From: Sipunculus nudus
Taxonomy: Eukaryota; Annelida; Sipuncula; Golfingiida; Sipunculidae
Direction of reading: 5' to 3'
Assembly: GCA_026874595.1 (NCBI GenBank)
Contig: CM049310.1
Span: 31,191,558-31,255,557 of the forward strand
DNA length: 64,000 nt
The notes beneath the pieces are model-generated. The model worked only from the letters and a program-made list of their open reading frames with translations. It made no database searches and was not told the origin of the DNA. Shown here one piece after another: positions 1-12,300 of the stretch. The translations under genes and the position numbers were made by a program. The first letter of the stretch is position 1. Each line of letters starts with the position of its first letter.

Positions 1-503
1 TTGGATGTCTGCAGCGTAAACATGAATGTAGGTGGTGCCACCTGTCATAAAATCAGAAAAGCTTTCCAGGATGTTTACGCATGCCGAATTTCAGGTGAAT
101 TAGTCAAGTCACTGCAGAGATATGAGTGATTTTAACCCAAGGCAGACGAACAGATGGACACTGTGCAAACATGGTTAAAGGTGGCGCAACATTTTTTTGT
201 GTATGTTATAAAGCTCTCCAAAGGCTACAATTGTGCAAAAAATTTTCCTGATCGGTCAAACGGTTCCTGAGATATGTGGGTTTATGTGTGGAAACAGACG
301 CACAAACGGACGCAGAGCGCAGAGGAAAGGTTAGAGGTCAAAACAAAATCGGGGCGCAGCAGTTCACATGTGACCCGAACATAATCACGGGTTTCGTAAA
401 ATTCTGTCCAGCGGTTAAGGAGGAGTTCTCCGGACACCTAAGCGGCGGCGGCGTGCAGCTGAAAACATAGTATCCGCAAAACTCTGTTTTGGCGGATACA
501 ATT
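1..503 (-). mobile_element. HINE/pearl-like element, family F4, truncated by window start
   Basis: It contains core-repeat sequence with a degenerate GGTGGCGCCACC palindrome and ends at GGCGGATACAA (491-501), the same terminus as the full copy to the right. The subterminal segment 472-500 can fold, pairing GTATCCGC with GCGGATAC. No coding capacity is seen. Confidence 0.7.
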
Positions 504-610
504 AGGTCTGATGATATAATTTAAAATTATCTGTAAATCACAATATGTAACTCTTGGCAAGATTTCTGTTGCGAAATCTCCCCACTCCATCATTTTTAAC
601 TAGAATACGG

Positions 611-2424
611 GTAGTCGACAAGCGACTACTTGTATCCGCCTAAATCAGAGTGGAACGGGTGAAGTGTTGCATATTAGCATGGATGTCTGCAGCCAAATTG
701 TGTATGTAGGTTGCGCTACCTACCAAAAAATCCAGAAAGCTCTATACACATGCAAAACTTTGGCCCAATTGGTCAAACGGTTCCCAAGATATGAGCTTGG
801 ATATCTGCTGCATAAACTAGAATGCAGGTGGCGCCACCTGTCATAAAATCAAGAGAGCTGTCGGGGATGTATAAATTTGCAAAATTTTAGGCAGATATGT
901 CAAACCACTGCCGAGATATGAGTGATTTTATCCCATGGCAGACAAACAGATGGGAGCTGTGCAAACATGGCTGCAGGTGGCGCCACCAGTTTTGCGTATG
1001 ATAAAGAGCTATGTGAGATTTATACACATGCAAAATTTTGGCCCAATCGGTCAAACTGTTCCCTAGATATGAGCTTGGATGTCTGCAGTGTAAACATGAA
1101 TGTAGGTGGCGCCACCTGTCATAAAATCAGAAAAGCTATCCAGGATGTATAAGCATGCCGAATTTCAGGTTAATTAGTCAAACCACTGCAGAGATATGAG
1201 TGATTTTAACCCAAGGCAGACGAACAGATGGACACTGTGCAAACATGGTTGCAGGTGGCGCCACCATTTTTGGTGTATGTTATAAAGCTCTCCAAGGGCT
1301 ACATTTGTGCAAAACAATTTTCCTGATCGGTCAAACGGTTCCTGAGATATGAGCTTGGATGTCTGCAGTGTAAATGTGAATGTAGGTGGCGCAACCTGTC
1401 ATAAAATCAGAAAAGCTATCCAGGATGTATACGCATGCCAAATTTCAGGTGAATTAGTCAAGTCACTGCAGAGATATGAGTGATTTTAACCGAAGGCAGA
1501 CAAACAGATGGACACTGTGCAAACATGGTTGCAGGTAGCGCCACCATTTTTGGTGTATGTTATAAAGCTCTCCTAGGGCTACATTTGTGCAAAAGAATTT
1601 TCCTGATCGGTCAAACGGTTCCCGAGATATGAGCTTTGATGTCTGCAGCATAAACGTGAATGTAGGTGGCGCCACCTGTCATAAAATCAGAAAAGCTATC
1701 CAGGATGTATACGCATGCCCAATTTCAGGTGAATTAGTCAAGTCACTGCAGAGATATGAGTGATTTTAACCCAAGGCAGACGAACAGATGGACACTGTGC
1801 AAACATGGTTGCAGGTGGCGCCACCATTTTTGGTGTATGTTATAAAGCTCTCCAAGGGCTACATTTGTGCAAAAGAATTTTCCTGATTGGTCAAACGGTT
1901 CCAGAGATATGAGCTTGGATGTCTGCAGCGTAAACGTGAATGTAGGTGGCGCCACCTGTCATAAAATCAGAAAAGCTATCCAGGATGTTTACGCATGCCC
2001 AATTTCAGGTGAATTAGTCAAGTCACTGCAGAGATATGAGTGATTTTAACCCAAGGCAGATGAACAGACGGACACTGAGCAAACATGGTTGCAGGTGGCG
2101 CCACCATTTTTGGTGTATGTTATAAAGCTCTCCGAGGGCTACATTTGTGCAAAAAAATTTTCCTGATCGGTCAAACGGTTCCCGAGATATGTGGGTTTAT
2201 GTGTGGAAACAGACGCACAAACGGACGCAGAGCGCAAAGGAAAGGTCAGAGGTCAAAACACAATCGGGGCGCAGCAGTTCACATGTGACCCGAACATAAT
2301 CCCGGGTTTCGGAAAATTCCGCCCAGCGGTTACGGAGGAGTTCTCCGGACACCTACGCGGCGGCGGCGGCGGCGGCCAGCTGAAAACATAGTATCCGCAA
2401 AACTCTGTTTTGGCGGATACAATT
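611..2424 (-). mobile_element. HINE/pearl-like element, family F4, complete
   Basis: The left side has a hairpin (GTAGTCG 611-617 pairing with CGACTAC 623-629) followed directly by TTGTATCCGCC (630-640). The right side ends with its exact reverse complement GGCGGATACAA (2412-2422). Between them lie tandem core repeats. An 11-bp inverted pair, one terminal hairpin, internal tandem repeats and no ORF of note fit the Helentron-associated non-autonomous plan. The 5' end is at the high coordinate. Confidence 0.75.
972..2371 (-). repeat. 280-bp tandem core repeats of F4 (about 5 copies)
   Basis: The phrase GCAGGTGGCGCCACC recurs at about 972, 1251, 1531, 1811 and 2091, a period of 280 bp. Each unit is itself a dimer of two related halves of roughly 140 bp. 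Both halves begin with the GGTGGCGCCACC palindrome and end in an 'AGATATGAG' block. Confidence 0.9.
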
Positions 2425-3079
2425 ATATGATATAATGTGCAGAGATAAATAACTCATACTTTGTTGATTACTGTTTAGTCCATCAAATGTTACTATCGTT
2501 GTAGACTACTGCTCATTATTACCAATTATCATTTTAGTTCATTGGGAAAGAGCAGCATTTCCTGGCTTAAATCTATTATTGCATCATTCAGCCAACTTTT
2601 CTTCTGACCTGAATACCTTTTATCTTTAAATATTTTAGTTTTGGAAATAAATATAGGCAATTAGCAAAACCATATTTGGGAAATAGTGCTTTTGTCAATG
2701 ATAACAATATTATAGCGACTGAACCGCCAAAAGCTATTTTCCTTGTGTAAACCTAATGAGCAAGATACAAGTGTTTGTGCATTTACCACCAGTATATCTT
2801 TAGTTATGATTTAGATAATTAAACAAAGCCTATTATTGCATTCATGCTCTGCAAATAGTGACTTTTTTGACTGACTTTTTTGTTAGCTCTTAAGTTAGTC
2901 CAGCTTTAAACTACCCCCCCCCCCCCCCCCCCAGGTCTAACTTTTTGGGACTAATTCGTCGTAGTTAAACCCCGACTAATTTTAGTCCAGCCATCAGCAT
3001 ACGGATTAAAGTTAGTACGCCGCATAACCCGGACTATCTCTCAATCCACCTTTAGTCAAACCATCAGCATACGGCCCCA
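2425..3079. other. Unassigned AT-rich stretch with poly-C tract
   Basis: No gene is recognisable. There is a run of 19 C at 2914-2932. The phrase CCATCAGCATACGG occurs twice (about 2988 and 3061), suggesting another old repeat. It separates the F4 block from the start of cassette homology. Confidence 0.6.
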
Positions 3080-3276
3080 TGGTTCTGAAAAGTGTTGTGA
3101 AGACTTTACACAATGGCCTCCACTGAAAGCACTGTTTTAAGCCTGGACTCTGAGAAATAGTACACTGGCATTTAAACAACTATATATTCATCCATCTATC
3201 AGTGAAAACAAAATTGGATAAAAACATCTTATTTACTATGTTATAATCAGATAAGGCACAGCTATGAAACACATAC

Positions 3277-3387
3277 CACATCCTGATGGTTCATCAGATG
3301 AGTCATCACACTCAGGGTTACTGTTACAGTAGTTGACACCATCAATACACATTCCACTGTCACATGAGAACTCATGGGCTTCACAGG
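3277..3387 (-). CDS. K0 e20: LDLa exon
   Basis: 37 codons, donor GTATGT, acceptor TATTACAG. The module has [16 protein letters not shown] and the acidic end [11 protein letters not shown]. This is the intact exon from which the adjacent 96-bp satellite derives. It is the last exon of the gene visible toward the left edge. Confidence 0.9.
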
Positions 3388-6300
3388 CTGTAATACAAAA
3401 TATATTAGGTCAGGTCCTGTTACAGTAGTTGACACCATCAATACACATTCCACTGTCACATGAGAACTCATGGGCTTCGAAGGCTGTAATACAAAATATA
3501 TTAAGTCAGGTCCTGTTGCAGTAGTTGACACCATCAATACACATTCCACTGTAACATGAGAACTCATGGGCTTCACAGGCTGTAATACAAAATACATTAA
3601 GTCAGGTCCTGTTACAGTAGTTGACACAATCAATTCCCCATTCACTGCCACATGAGAACTTATGGGCTTCACAGGCTGTAATACAAAATACATTAAGTCA
3701 GGTTCTGTTACAGTATTTGACAACATCAATACACATTCCACTGTCACATGAGAACTCATGGGCTTCACAGGCTGTAATACAAAATACATTAAGTCAGGCC
3801 CTCCATGACGTTACACCAGATACAGGCTGATAATAATTCCCTTTTGTTCGTAAATTCTACTATGTCTTCACTGGGATATACTGCAGACATTCTATGTACC
3901 AATCAGCTTAATAACAAAGACACTATACTTACCTAATTTACCTGGTGCTATTAATAGATATATGTGAAATTTATGATTAAGTCATTAACCTCTTGCTTGG
4001 CATCTCTGTATAACCTGTTTAAAATTTCATAAAGATCCAACCAAAACTGATCAGGTTATGAGTTATAACATAAATGTACAAAGTGTCAAAATTCAGAGTT
4101 TGTAAAACCTAAAATAAATCTAAACAGGAAGGGGGGTGTATTGTGACAACCTAATGTAAACAGGAAAGGGTTAATTCAATGGATCGTCCTCGAACAAATT
4201 TATGAATGGACAGATAAATGACCAGGGGATTACTATAGGGTACCTGATTTTTCAAGTTGGGCCTTATTAAACAAACAATACAAGTGACCCATGGGTCATG
4301 ACGCTCAGCTGACTGGGAAGAGATTCGCAAAAGGAAATTTTTTCATCTGAATGGTAGTATATACCCATTCAACTGAAGCATCAAACAGATTAACCAACAG
4401 GGCAAAATTGTGTCTGTATTTTTTAAGGTCTCAAAAATAGAGAAAAAAATTCGTAAAAAATAAAAAAAATATAGGTGGCGCCACCAGTCTGCAGGAACTG
4501 ATGGAACATCTCATGATCAATATGTATGCAAAAAATCATGACCATCAGTGATGTAGTTAATGAGATATTGAAGTTTTTGTATGAAATTTTTTACTTTTCT
4601 GGGGGGTACTTTGGGGCCCCATAGCTCAAAGGATATGGGTAACAGAGACCTAATTTCTGGTTTCCAAGGAGATTTTTCATGGACCTCTCAGAATGCCAAG
4701 TTACAAGGTTCTAGGTCCAGTGGTTACGATTTGTGCCTGGTTAACGGACGGACAGACGGACGACGGACAAAGAGTGATCGCTATAGCTCAGATGACTTTC
4801 AGTCAGCTGAGCTAAAAATTGAAAAAAATACAGATGGCGCCACCAGACTGCAGAAACTGATGAAACACCCCATGATCAATATCAACACTAAGAATCATGG
4901 TGATCAATGCATTAGTTGTTCAGATACTTGAGCTTTTGTATCAAATTTTCCATTATTATGGGGGGTACTTCTGAGCACAATAGCTTGAAGAATATGGGTA
5001 ACAGAGACCTAATTTGAGGTTTCCAAGGAAACTTTTTATGGGCTTCTCTGCATGTCAAGACAGAAGATTCTAGGTCTAGGCATTACGATTTGTGCCCTGT
5101 AAAATTCGTAAAAATAAAAAAAATACCAGTGGCGCCATCAGACTGCAGAAACTGATGAAAAATTCCAAAATCAATATCCGTGCAAAGAATTATGGTGATC
5201 ATTGCAATAGTTTTTCAGATACTTGAGCTTTTGTATCAAATTTTCCATCATCCTGGGGGGTACTTGGGAGCCCCATAGCTCGAAGAAAATGGGTAACAGA
5301 GACCTTTTTCTAAGTTTCTAAGGAGACTTTTAATGGGCCTCCCTGCATGTCAAGAGAGAAGATTCTAGGTCCAGGCGTTACGATTTGTGCCCTGTTAACA
5401 GATGACCCCATCTTAAGGTCTCATAAATAGAGAAAATAATTTGTAAAAATCGAAAAAATACAGGTGGCGCCACCAGACTGCAGAAACTGATGAAACATCC
5501 CATGATCAATATCCATACAAAGAATCATGGTGATCAATGCAATAGTTGTTCAGATATTTGAGCTTTTGTATCAAATTTTCCATTATTCTGGGGGGTACTT
5601 CTGAGCCCCATAGCTCAGAGGTTATGGGTAACAGAGACCTAGTTTCAGGTTTCCAAGGAGACTTTTCATGGGCCTCCCTGCATGTCAAGAGAGACGATTC
5701 TAGGTCCAGTCATTAGGATTTGTGCCCTGTTAACCGATGACCGCATCTTTTAATGTCTCAAAAATAGAGAAAAAAACACGTAAAAATCGAAAAAATACAG
5801 GTGGCACCACCAGTCTGCAGAAACTGATGAAACACCCCATGATCAAAATCAATGCAAAGAATCATGGTGATCAATGCAATAGTTGATCAGATATTTGAGC
5901 TTTTGTATCAAATTTTCCATTATTCTGGGGGGTACTTTGGAGCCCCATAGCTCAGAGGTTATGGGTAACAGAGACCTAATTTCAGGTTCCCAAGGAGACT
6001 TTTTATGGGCCTCTCTGCATGTCAAGAGAGAAGATTCTAGGTCAAGTCATTACGATTTGTGCCCTGTTAACAGATGACTGCATCTTCAGAGGTCTCAAAA
6101 ATAGAGAAAAAAATTCGTAAAAATTGAAAAAATACAGGTGGCGCCACCAGTCTGCAGAACTGATGAAACACTCCATGATCAATATCCATGCAAAAAACAT
6201 GACCATCAGTAATGTAGTTAATGAGATATTGAAGTTTTTGTATGAAATTTTTGACTATTCTGGGGGGTACTTCGGGGCCCCATTGCTCGAAGGATATGGG

Positions 6301-9300
6301 CAACAGAGACCTAATTTCTGGTTTCCATGGACATTTTTTCATTGACCTCTCAATGTCTCAAGAATGAAGATTCTAGGTCCAGTCTTTACAATTTGTGCCT
6401 TGTTAACAGATGTGCACATTTTTATAGGTCTCAAAAAAATAGAGAAAAAAATTCGTAAAAAATCGAAAAATACAGGTGGCGCCACCAGTCTGCAGGAACT
6501 GATGGAACATCTCATGATCAATACGTATGCAAAAAATCATGACCATCAGTGATGTAGTTAATGAGATATTGATGTTTTCGTATGAAATTTTTGACTTTTC
6601 TGGGGGGTACTTTGGGGCCCCATAGCTTGAAGGATATGGGTAACAGAGACCTAATTTCTGGTTTCCAAGGAGATTTTTCATGGACCTCTCAGAATGCCAA
6701 GTTACAAGGTTCTAGGTCCAGCGGTTACGATTTGTGCCTGGTTAACAGACGGACAGACGGACAGACGGACGACGGACAAAGAGTGATCGCTATAGCTCAG
6801 ATGACTTTAGGTCAGCTGAGCTAAAAAACACTCACTGCAGTTGTGTTCATCTGTGTAGTCTCCACAGTCATTGTTACGGTCACACATCTTGGTCTTCATG
6901 ACACACAGGCCGTTATTACAGGTCATCTCATTTTCTTTGCAAGCTGAAAGGAAGAACCTATTACATAAATACTACTAAATAAATTACATAATAACTATGA
7001 TTTAATTTTTGGAACCTTCTAAAAGATGTGAGACCTCATGCAAATATGATAGAACCAGATAAAGCTGTATTTGTATGCAAAAAAGTGAAGTGCCCAATGG
7101 TCACATAATTTCAGGAAGTCATCAAGATACGCCTTAAACCACTTTTTGATGATATTTAGTCATTGTTGGAAACACAAAAGTGCTAATACGTTGCACAAAT
7201 ATGGTCAAGGTGAACCAAAAGTTGATCAGGTTGAAAGATTCAGTTTGATGCCTTAATTCCACTTAATTTTACTCCATTTCAGTGGCCCTGTCCACCTGTT
7301 TTTTTTCACGATAATTTTTATAGTGCACTAAAGCTTCCCTTTATTTTCCCCAGAGGCAAATCAGACAAATGTGGCGATTATCTAACAGCAAAACAATACT
7401 CTCCAATGTATGGAATCCATATGACCAATTCAGAGAGAAAAATGACTGAACTGATGTAAAGTCTTGCGACATATCGACCTTATATAACGGTTAAATATAT
7501 ATCCCCATGACAATTCAATTTGATGACCTCACCATGGTATTTTTACATCATGTGTTTGTATTAAGGAGGGTACTGGAGTGGGCAACCATCTCCTATACTG
7601 AAGAAACTTTTAAACAATTTAGGCTATAAATGGTGCAATCTGGAGAAATTTTATGATTTTCCAAATTTGTTGGAAAAATAAAAAAAAATGTCGCTCAGCT
7701 GAATTTTGGAAAATATTAGTAACTGCAAAATGTTTTTATTTCTTATGGTTTTTCCATGTATATTACCATTTGAAAAGCTAAGAGAAAATGGCCGAGCTGA
7801 AATGAAACTCTGTAAATTATAGAATAATGGACATGAGCTAAAGCATATGGACTGTGTAATAAATGAAACCTTTGGCCTGAAACCATTAAGTGATGCACCA
7901 AGGGGAAAAATGGGCCTACGGTAAGTGTCATATAAAAGTTCCATTTCATAAACAAATAATGTGTGAAGATAATTAAGTTTTCAAAAGTTAAATATATGGC
8001 CGTATGAGTTAAAAATTAATCCCACAAAGTTTGACCAATATTCCTAATTTTAAAAACTAGGTTTAACAGCGTTATATACACCTAGGCCCCGCCAACTTTA
8101 AGAGATATGAATGAAATGCTACCAAGTATTTATATCTTCTTAAATCTTGTCAGTTAGCACTTACATTAAGTCCTAATATTTTACTATATTTGAATATTAG
8201 GATTAAATTCCTGAACATTTTTTTCTTTAAAAAAAATCAAAAGTCTCGACAAAAAGAATTTTTTTAACATTAAAATTATAAGCTTTGTCTTGTAAAATAG
8301 TCCTGTGTATCGAAGCGGTGGGTCAGGGAGGGGTCTCTATTGTTACTGTTCATCGCTGAAAAAATGTGAAATTATAAGAATCATCTTGTTTAGAGTACAG
8401 GTCTGTCAACAGAATGGGTTGGGGGGTGGGGGCGGAGAAAGAAAGGCTCCCTGTGGTATTTATGCTGGCAGCCTGATCAAGCTCAACAAGAGAGAGGGCT
8501 TGCCCCAGTGATGGGATTACATAACAGCCTGGGGACCATAGAGAGTTGCACTGAATGACCTACAGTGACCTCAGTGGATTGCTTGACAATGTAAGGGGAA
8601 TACAAGAGCCTCCAAACAAATTCAATAACTAGCCTAATTATGCAGCTTTTATTTTTCAAATTTCAGATTTTAACAGATTAAATCCTTATGTGTACATGCT
8701 GTGAAAATAACATCCACAGTACTTACGGGAAAAAATCGTGCCGTGGCCAAAGTTGGGCAAAATTTCAGGTACTGATTTTATATTTATGCTAATAACTTAA
8801 AAAAATTGCAAATTTCAGATCTAATTTTTGGTATACAATTGAATCTTGATTAAATGATGTTATATTCCTGAAAAAAAGTCTCAGACATTCTGATGTTACG
8901 TGAGTAAATATATATCCTCATTTTTTACAAGGTGCATTATGTTTGGGCCTATAACTTCAGCAAATTATGCAATACTGACCTAAATTTTGGTATGTACATA
9001 GGAAATGTATGGAAAAATATGAATATTTACAATAACATCTAACATTATGCCAATTTTTGATTGCCAGATAAACAAATGTAGGGTCATGATGCTAGAAAAT
9101 ACAAATACATTAAGGCTTCTAAAAAACTTCAATAGCTAAACTATTTTTTAAGCTTATACTTTCAAATTCAAAATTCATCAGATTTAATCCATATGTAAAC
9201 CGGCTGTGAAAATTAAATCAAATGTACTTATAAGAAAAAAACGTGCCATGGTCAAATTTAGGCAAAATTTAAGGTACCGATTTTTTATTTTTGCTAATAT

Positions 9301-12300
9301 TTTTAAAAATTTAACAGATTTTGATCTAATTTTGGGTATACAATTTAATTTCGATTAATTAAAGTTATATTACTGGAAAAAAAGTCCATAGCTTTAACAT
9401 GTTTTGTGTTAAGTGATCAAATATCTTTCCTGATTTTTTACAAAATGCATTATGTTTGAGCCCAAAACTTTTTTAAATCATACAATACAGACCTAATTTC
9501 TGGCATGTACATAGGAACTATATAGAGGAATATTTATGTTAAATATGAGGAAAAACAGGTGAGTGGTTTTGTAGTTAGGCTGTCCTGAAATGTGAAAATA
9601 GGGTTTTAATAAAAAATTGAGGTTTTTCCTTAATTTCTCAAAGGAACGAAGTCGGAAAGACCCGTTTTCAGCTTGGTAGGAGATCTTGGGGACATCTAAC
9701 ATTATGCCAACAACCTTTGGAGCATAGAGAGCTGCACTGAATGACCAACAGTGACCACAGTGGACTACTTGACAATGTAAGGGAATACAACAAGAGCCTC
9801 CAAAAAAATTCAATAACTAGCCTAATTTTGCAGCTTTTATTTTCAAATTTCAGATTTTAACAGATTAAATCCTTATCTGTACATGCTGTGAAAATTAGAT
9901 CCACAGTACTTACAGGAAAAAAACGTGCCATGGTCAAAGTTGGGCAAAATTTAAGGTACCATTTTTTTATTTTTGTTAATATTTTAAAAAGGTTAAAAGA
10001 TTTTGATCTAATTTTGGGTGTACAATTTAATTTTGATTATTTAAAGTTATATTACTGGAAAAAAAGTCCATAGCTTTAACATGTTTTGTGTTAAGTGATT
10101 AAATATCTTTCGTGATTTTTTACAAAATGCATTACGTTTGGGCCCATAACTTTGTTAAATTATATAATACAGACCTAATTTCTGGCATGTACATAGGAAC
10201 TATATAGAGGAATATTTATGGTAAATATGAGGAAAAATAAATGAGTGGTTTCCATATTAGCCAGTCCTGAAGTGAGAAAATAGGTTTTTAATAAAAAATT
10301 GAGGTTTTTCCTTAATTTCTCAAAGGAACAAAGTCGCGAAGACCCAGTTTTTGGCTTGGTAGGAGATCTTGGGGACATCTAACATTTTGCCGAATTTTGG
10401 ATTCCTAGGTCTTACGGTTTCAAAACGTGCCACATCTACGGACGGACGGACGGATGACGGACCACGACTATAGCTCAGATGACTTATACTCAGCTGAACT
10501 AAAAAGGGGGGGCACACCATTATCCAGCCCTGGTATTAAGTAAAAGATCTACTCACGGCAGTCCTTCTCGTCACTTTTGTCCCTGCAGTCATTGAAGCCA
10601 TCACAGACAGCATCCATCTGCAGACACTGTCCTTGGGACCCTGTTGTACACTCAAATAGACCCAGGCTGGCACAGTCTGTTATTAAATTAAAATATTCTG
10701 ATATACTGAGCAAAGGGTATTCACAATAATTTCATGAATACCTGAATCTTACTAAATATCAATGGCAAACATAGATGCAATACCGATCACTCTCAAAGTT
10801 TATCACCAAAGTTCCAGGATATGTCCAGGGTAATTCCAAGACTTTTTGGGAAGTTCAAAAGCAAATTACTTAAAAAATTGCAGTGGTTTATGTGAGAAAT
10901 TAAGAAACAACCATTCTTAACTCTTATAAAACCACAGATGAGACAGGAACGTAAAACAAGACTAAACAGCTTGTAGGTTTATGATAAAACAGATGATCAT
11001 ATTTACGAGTCCCCATAATTCAGATAGTAGGTAATCCTGCAGTTTGACAGTGACAAGTAAGTATACTGGGCTCCAGAATTACCATAATGAATTTAAAATA
11101 ACCAAAAAGCAGCAAAAAGAAAAAATATAACTTTGCTACATAAATATGAAGTTCATGCAGTAATGAAATATAGTATATCTTAAATTAAATTCAGAAGAAA
11201 CTACTTGGTAGCAATACAACAACGATACATAGAGGTGACACCCTTTAGAAAATGAACTTTATTTTATTTAAAATTACAAACTCTTGTAGGGGACATGTAC
11301 TCACCACATTCACCCTCGTCACTGTTGTCAGGACAGTCATTACGTCCATCACACTGACGGTTTTTGTTGATGCATACACCATTGTCACATTTGAACTGGT
11401 TTTCAGTGCATGCTGGTAAAAAATAAAGAAATAAATCAGTCAATATGATCTTTAATCACATTCAAGCCATAATGCCTGTCATTGGAACCCTCAACAAATA
11501 TTTTCAATTGCTTTAGATTTCCAACTGGTTCAAAATTCAACATAAATGTAAACTATAAACATCCTAGAAACATAAATGTAAACTTTCAACATCCTAAAAA
11601 AATAAATGTAAACTATAAACATCTTATCTGTCCAAACTGTCTTTTATTGTTTACAATGAGGAGATACCAGGACAAAGAAAATATACTAAGTAATACAGTA
11701 ACAAGTCAATCAACCGTACTTACTGCAGTTCATTTCATCTGAGTAGTCTCCGCAGTCATCTTGTTCATTACAGAGGAAGGACTCGGCCACGCAGCGTCCG
11801 GTGCCACATTTGAACAAACCAGTCTCATTGCAAGCTAGAAAAAAACAGTTGTGCAAAGGATATACACATGAGATAACATGCCATAAAAAATGTGACACTG
11901 TATTAAAATGCTTAGCACTGCAAGGGTGCATAATACGCCTATTGTATGTCTTATGACCTTGTATGTCATTAAAAAGTGTGTGAATTTTGGCGAGAATTTA
12001 ATACAGGTGAGAAGCTCTATTGGAAATTTTGTATGAGTCTCATGAAAATCCTTAGGGTTTTTGATAAGTTATCATGGCCCATAAAAATCTGATGACCTTA
12101 AACCTCATTAATAATGCATGGAATCTGCTAGAAATAAAATCTTGAGTTCCATCAAAATCAAATTCCTGGTAAGTAATTGCTTCCAGGATCCAAATAAGCC
12201 AGGTGACCTATGAATGCATTAAATATGTGTGGATTTTGCCTAGAATCCAATTCTGCCGAGATATAATCTGTTGGTAAGCAGTTGTAGCGTTCAGAGCCCT

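Larger units (their letters stand above)
3080..10505 (-). repeat. Cassette K0, partial (e20, e21)
   Basis: From about 3080 the sequence matches 24140-27238 (K1) and 44277-47561 (K2), apart from a shorter 96-bp array and two transposon insertions (4281-6825 and 7689-10505). Left of 3080 similarity to the other cassettes stops abruptly and e19 is absent, so this is a duplication breakpoint, a transposon edge or a deletion. Confidence 0.85.

Noticed and set aside
11482-11742. Plus-strand ORF with an 11-residue repeat, present three times in the window
   Set aside because: It is produced by a 33-bp intronic triplicate, runs antisense into exon e3 and has no support as a gene.
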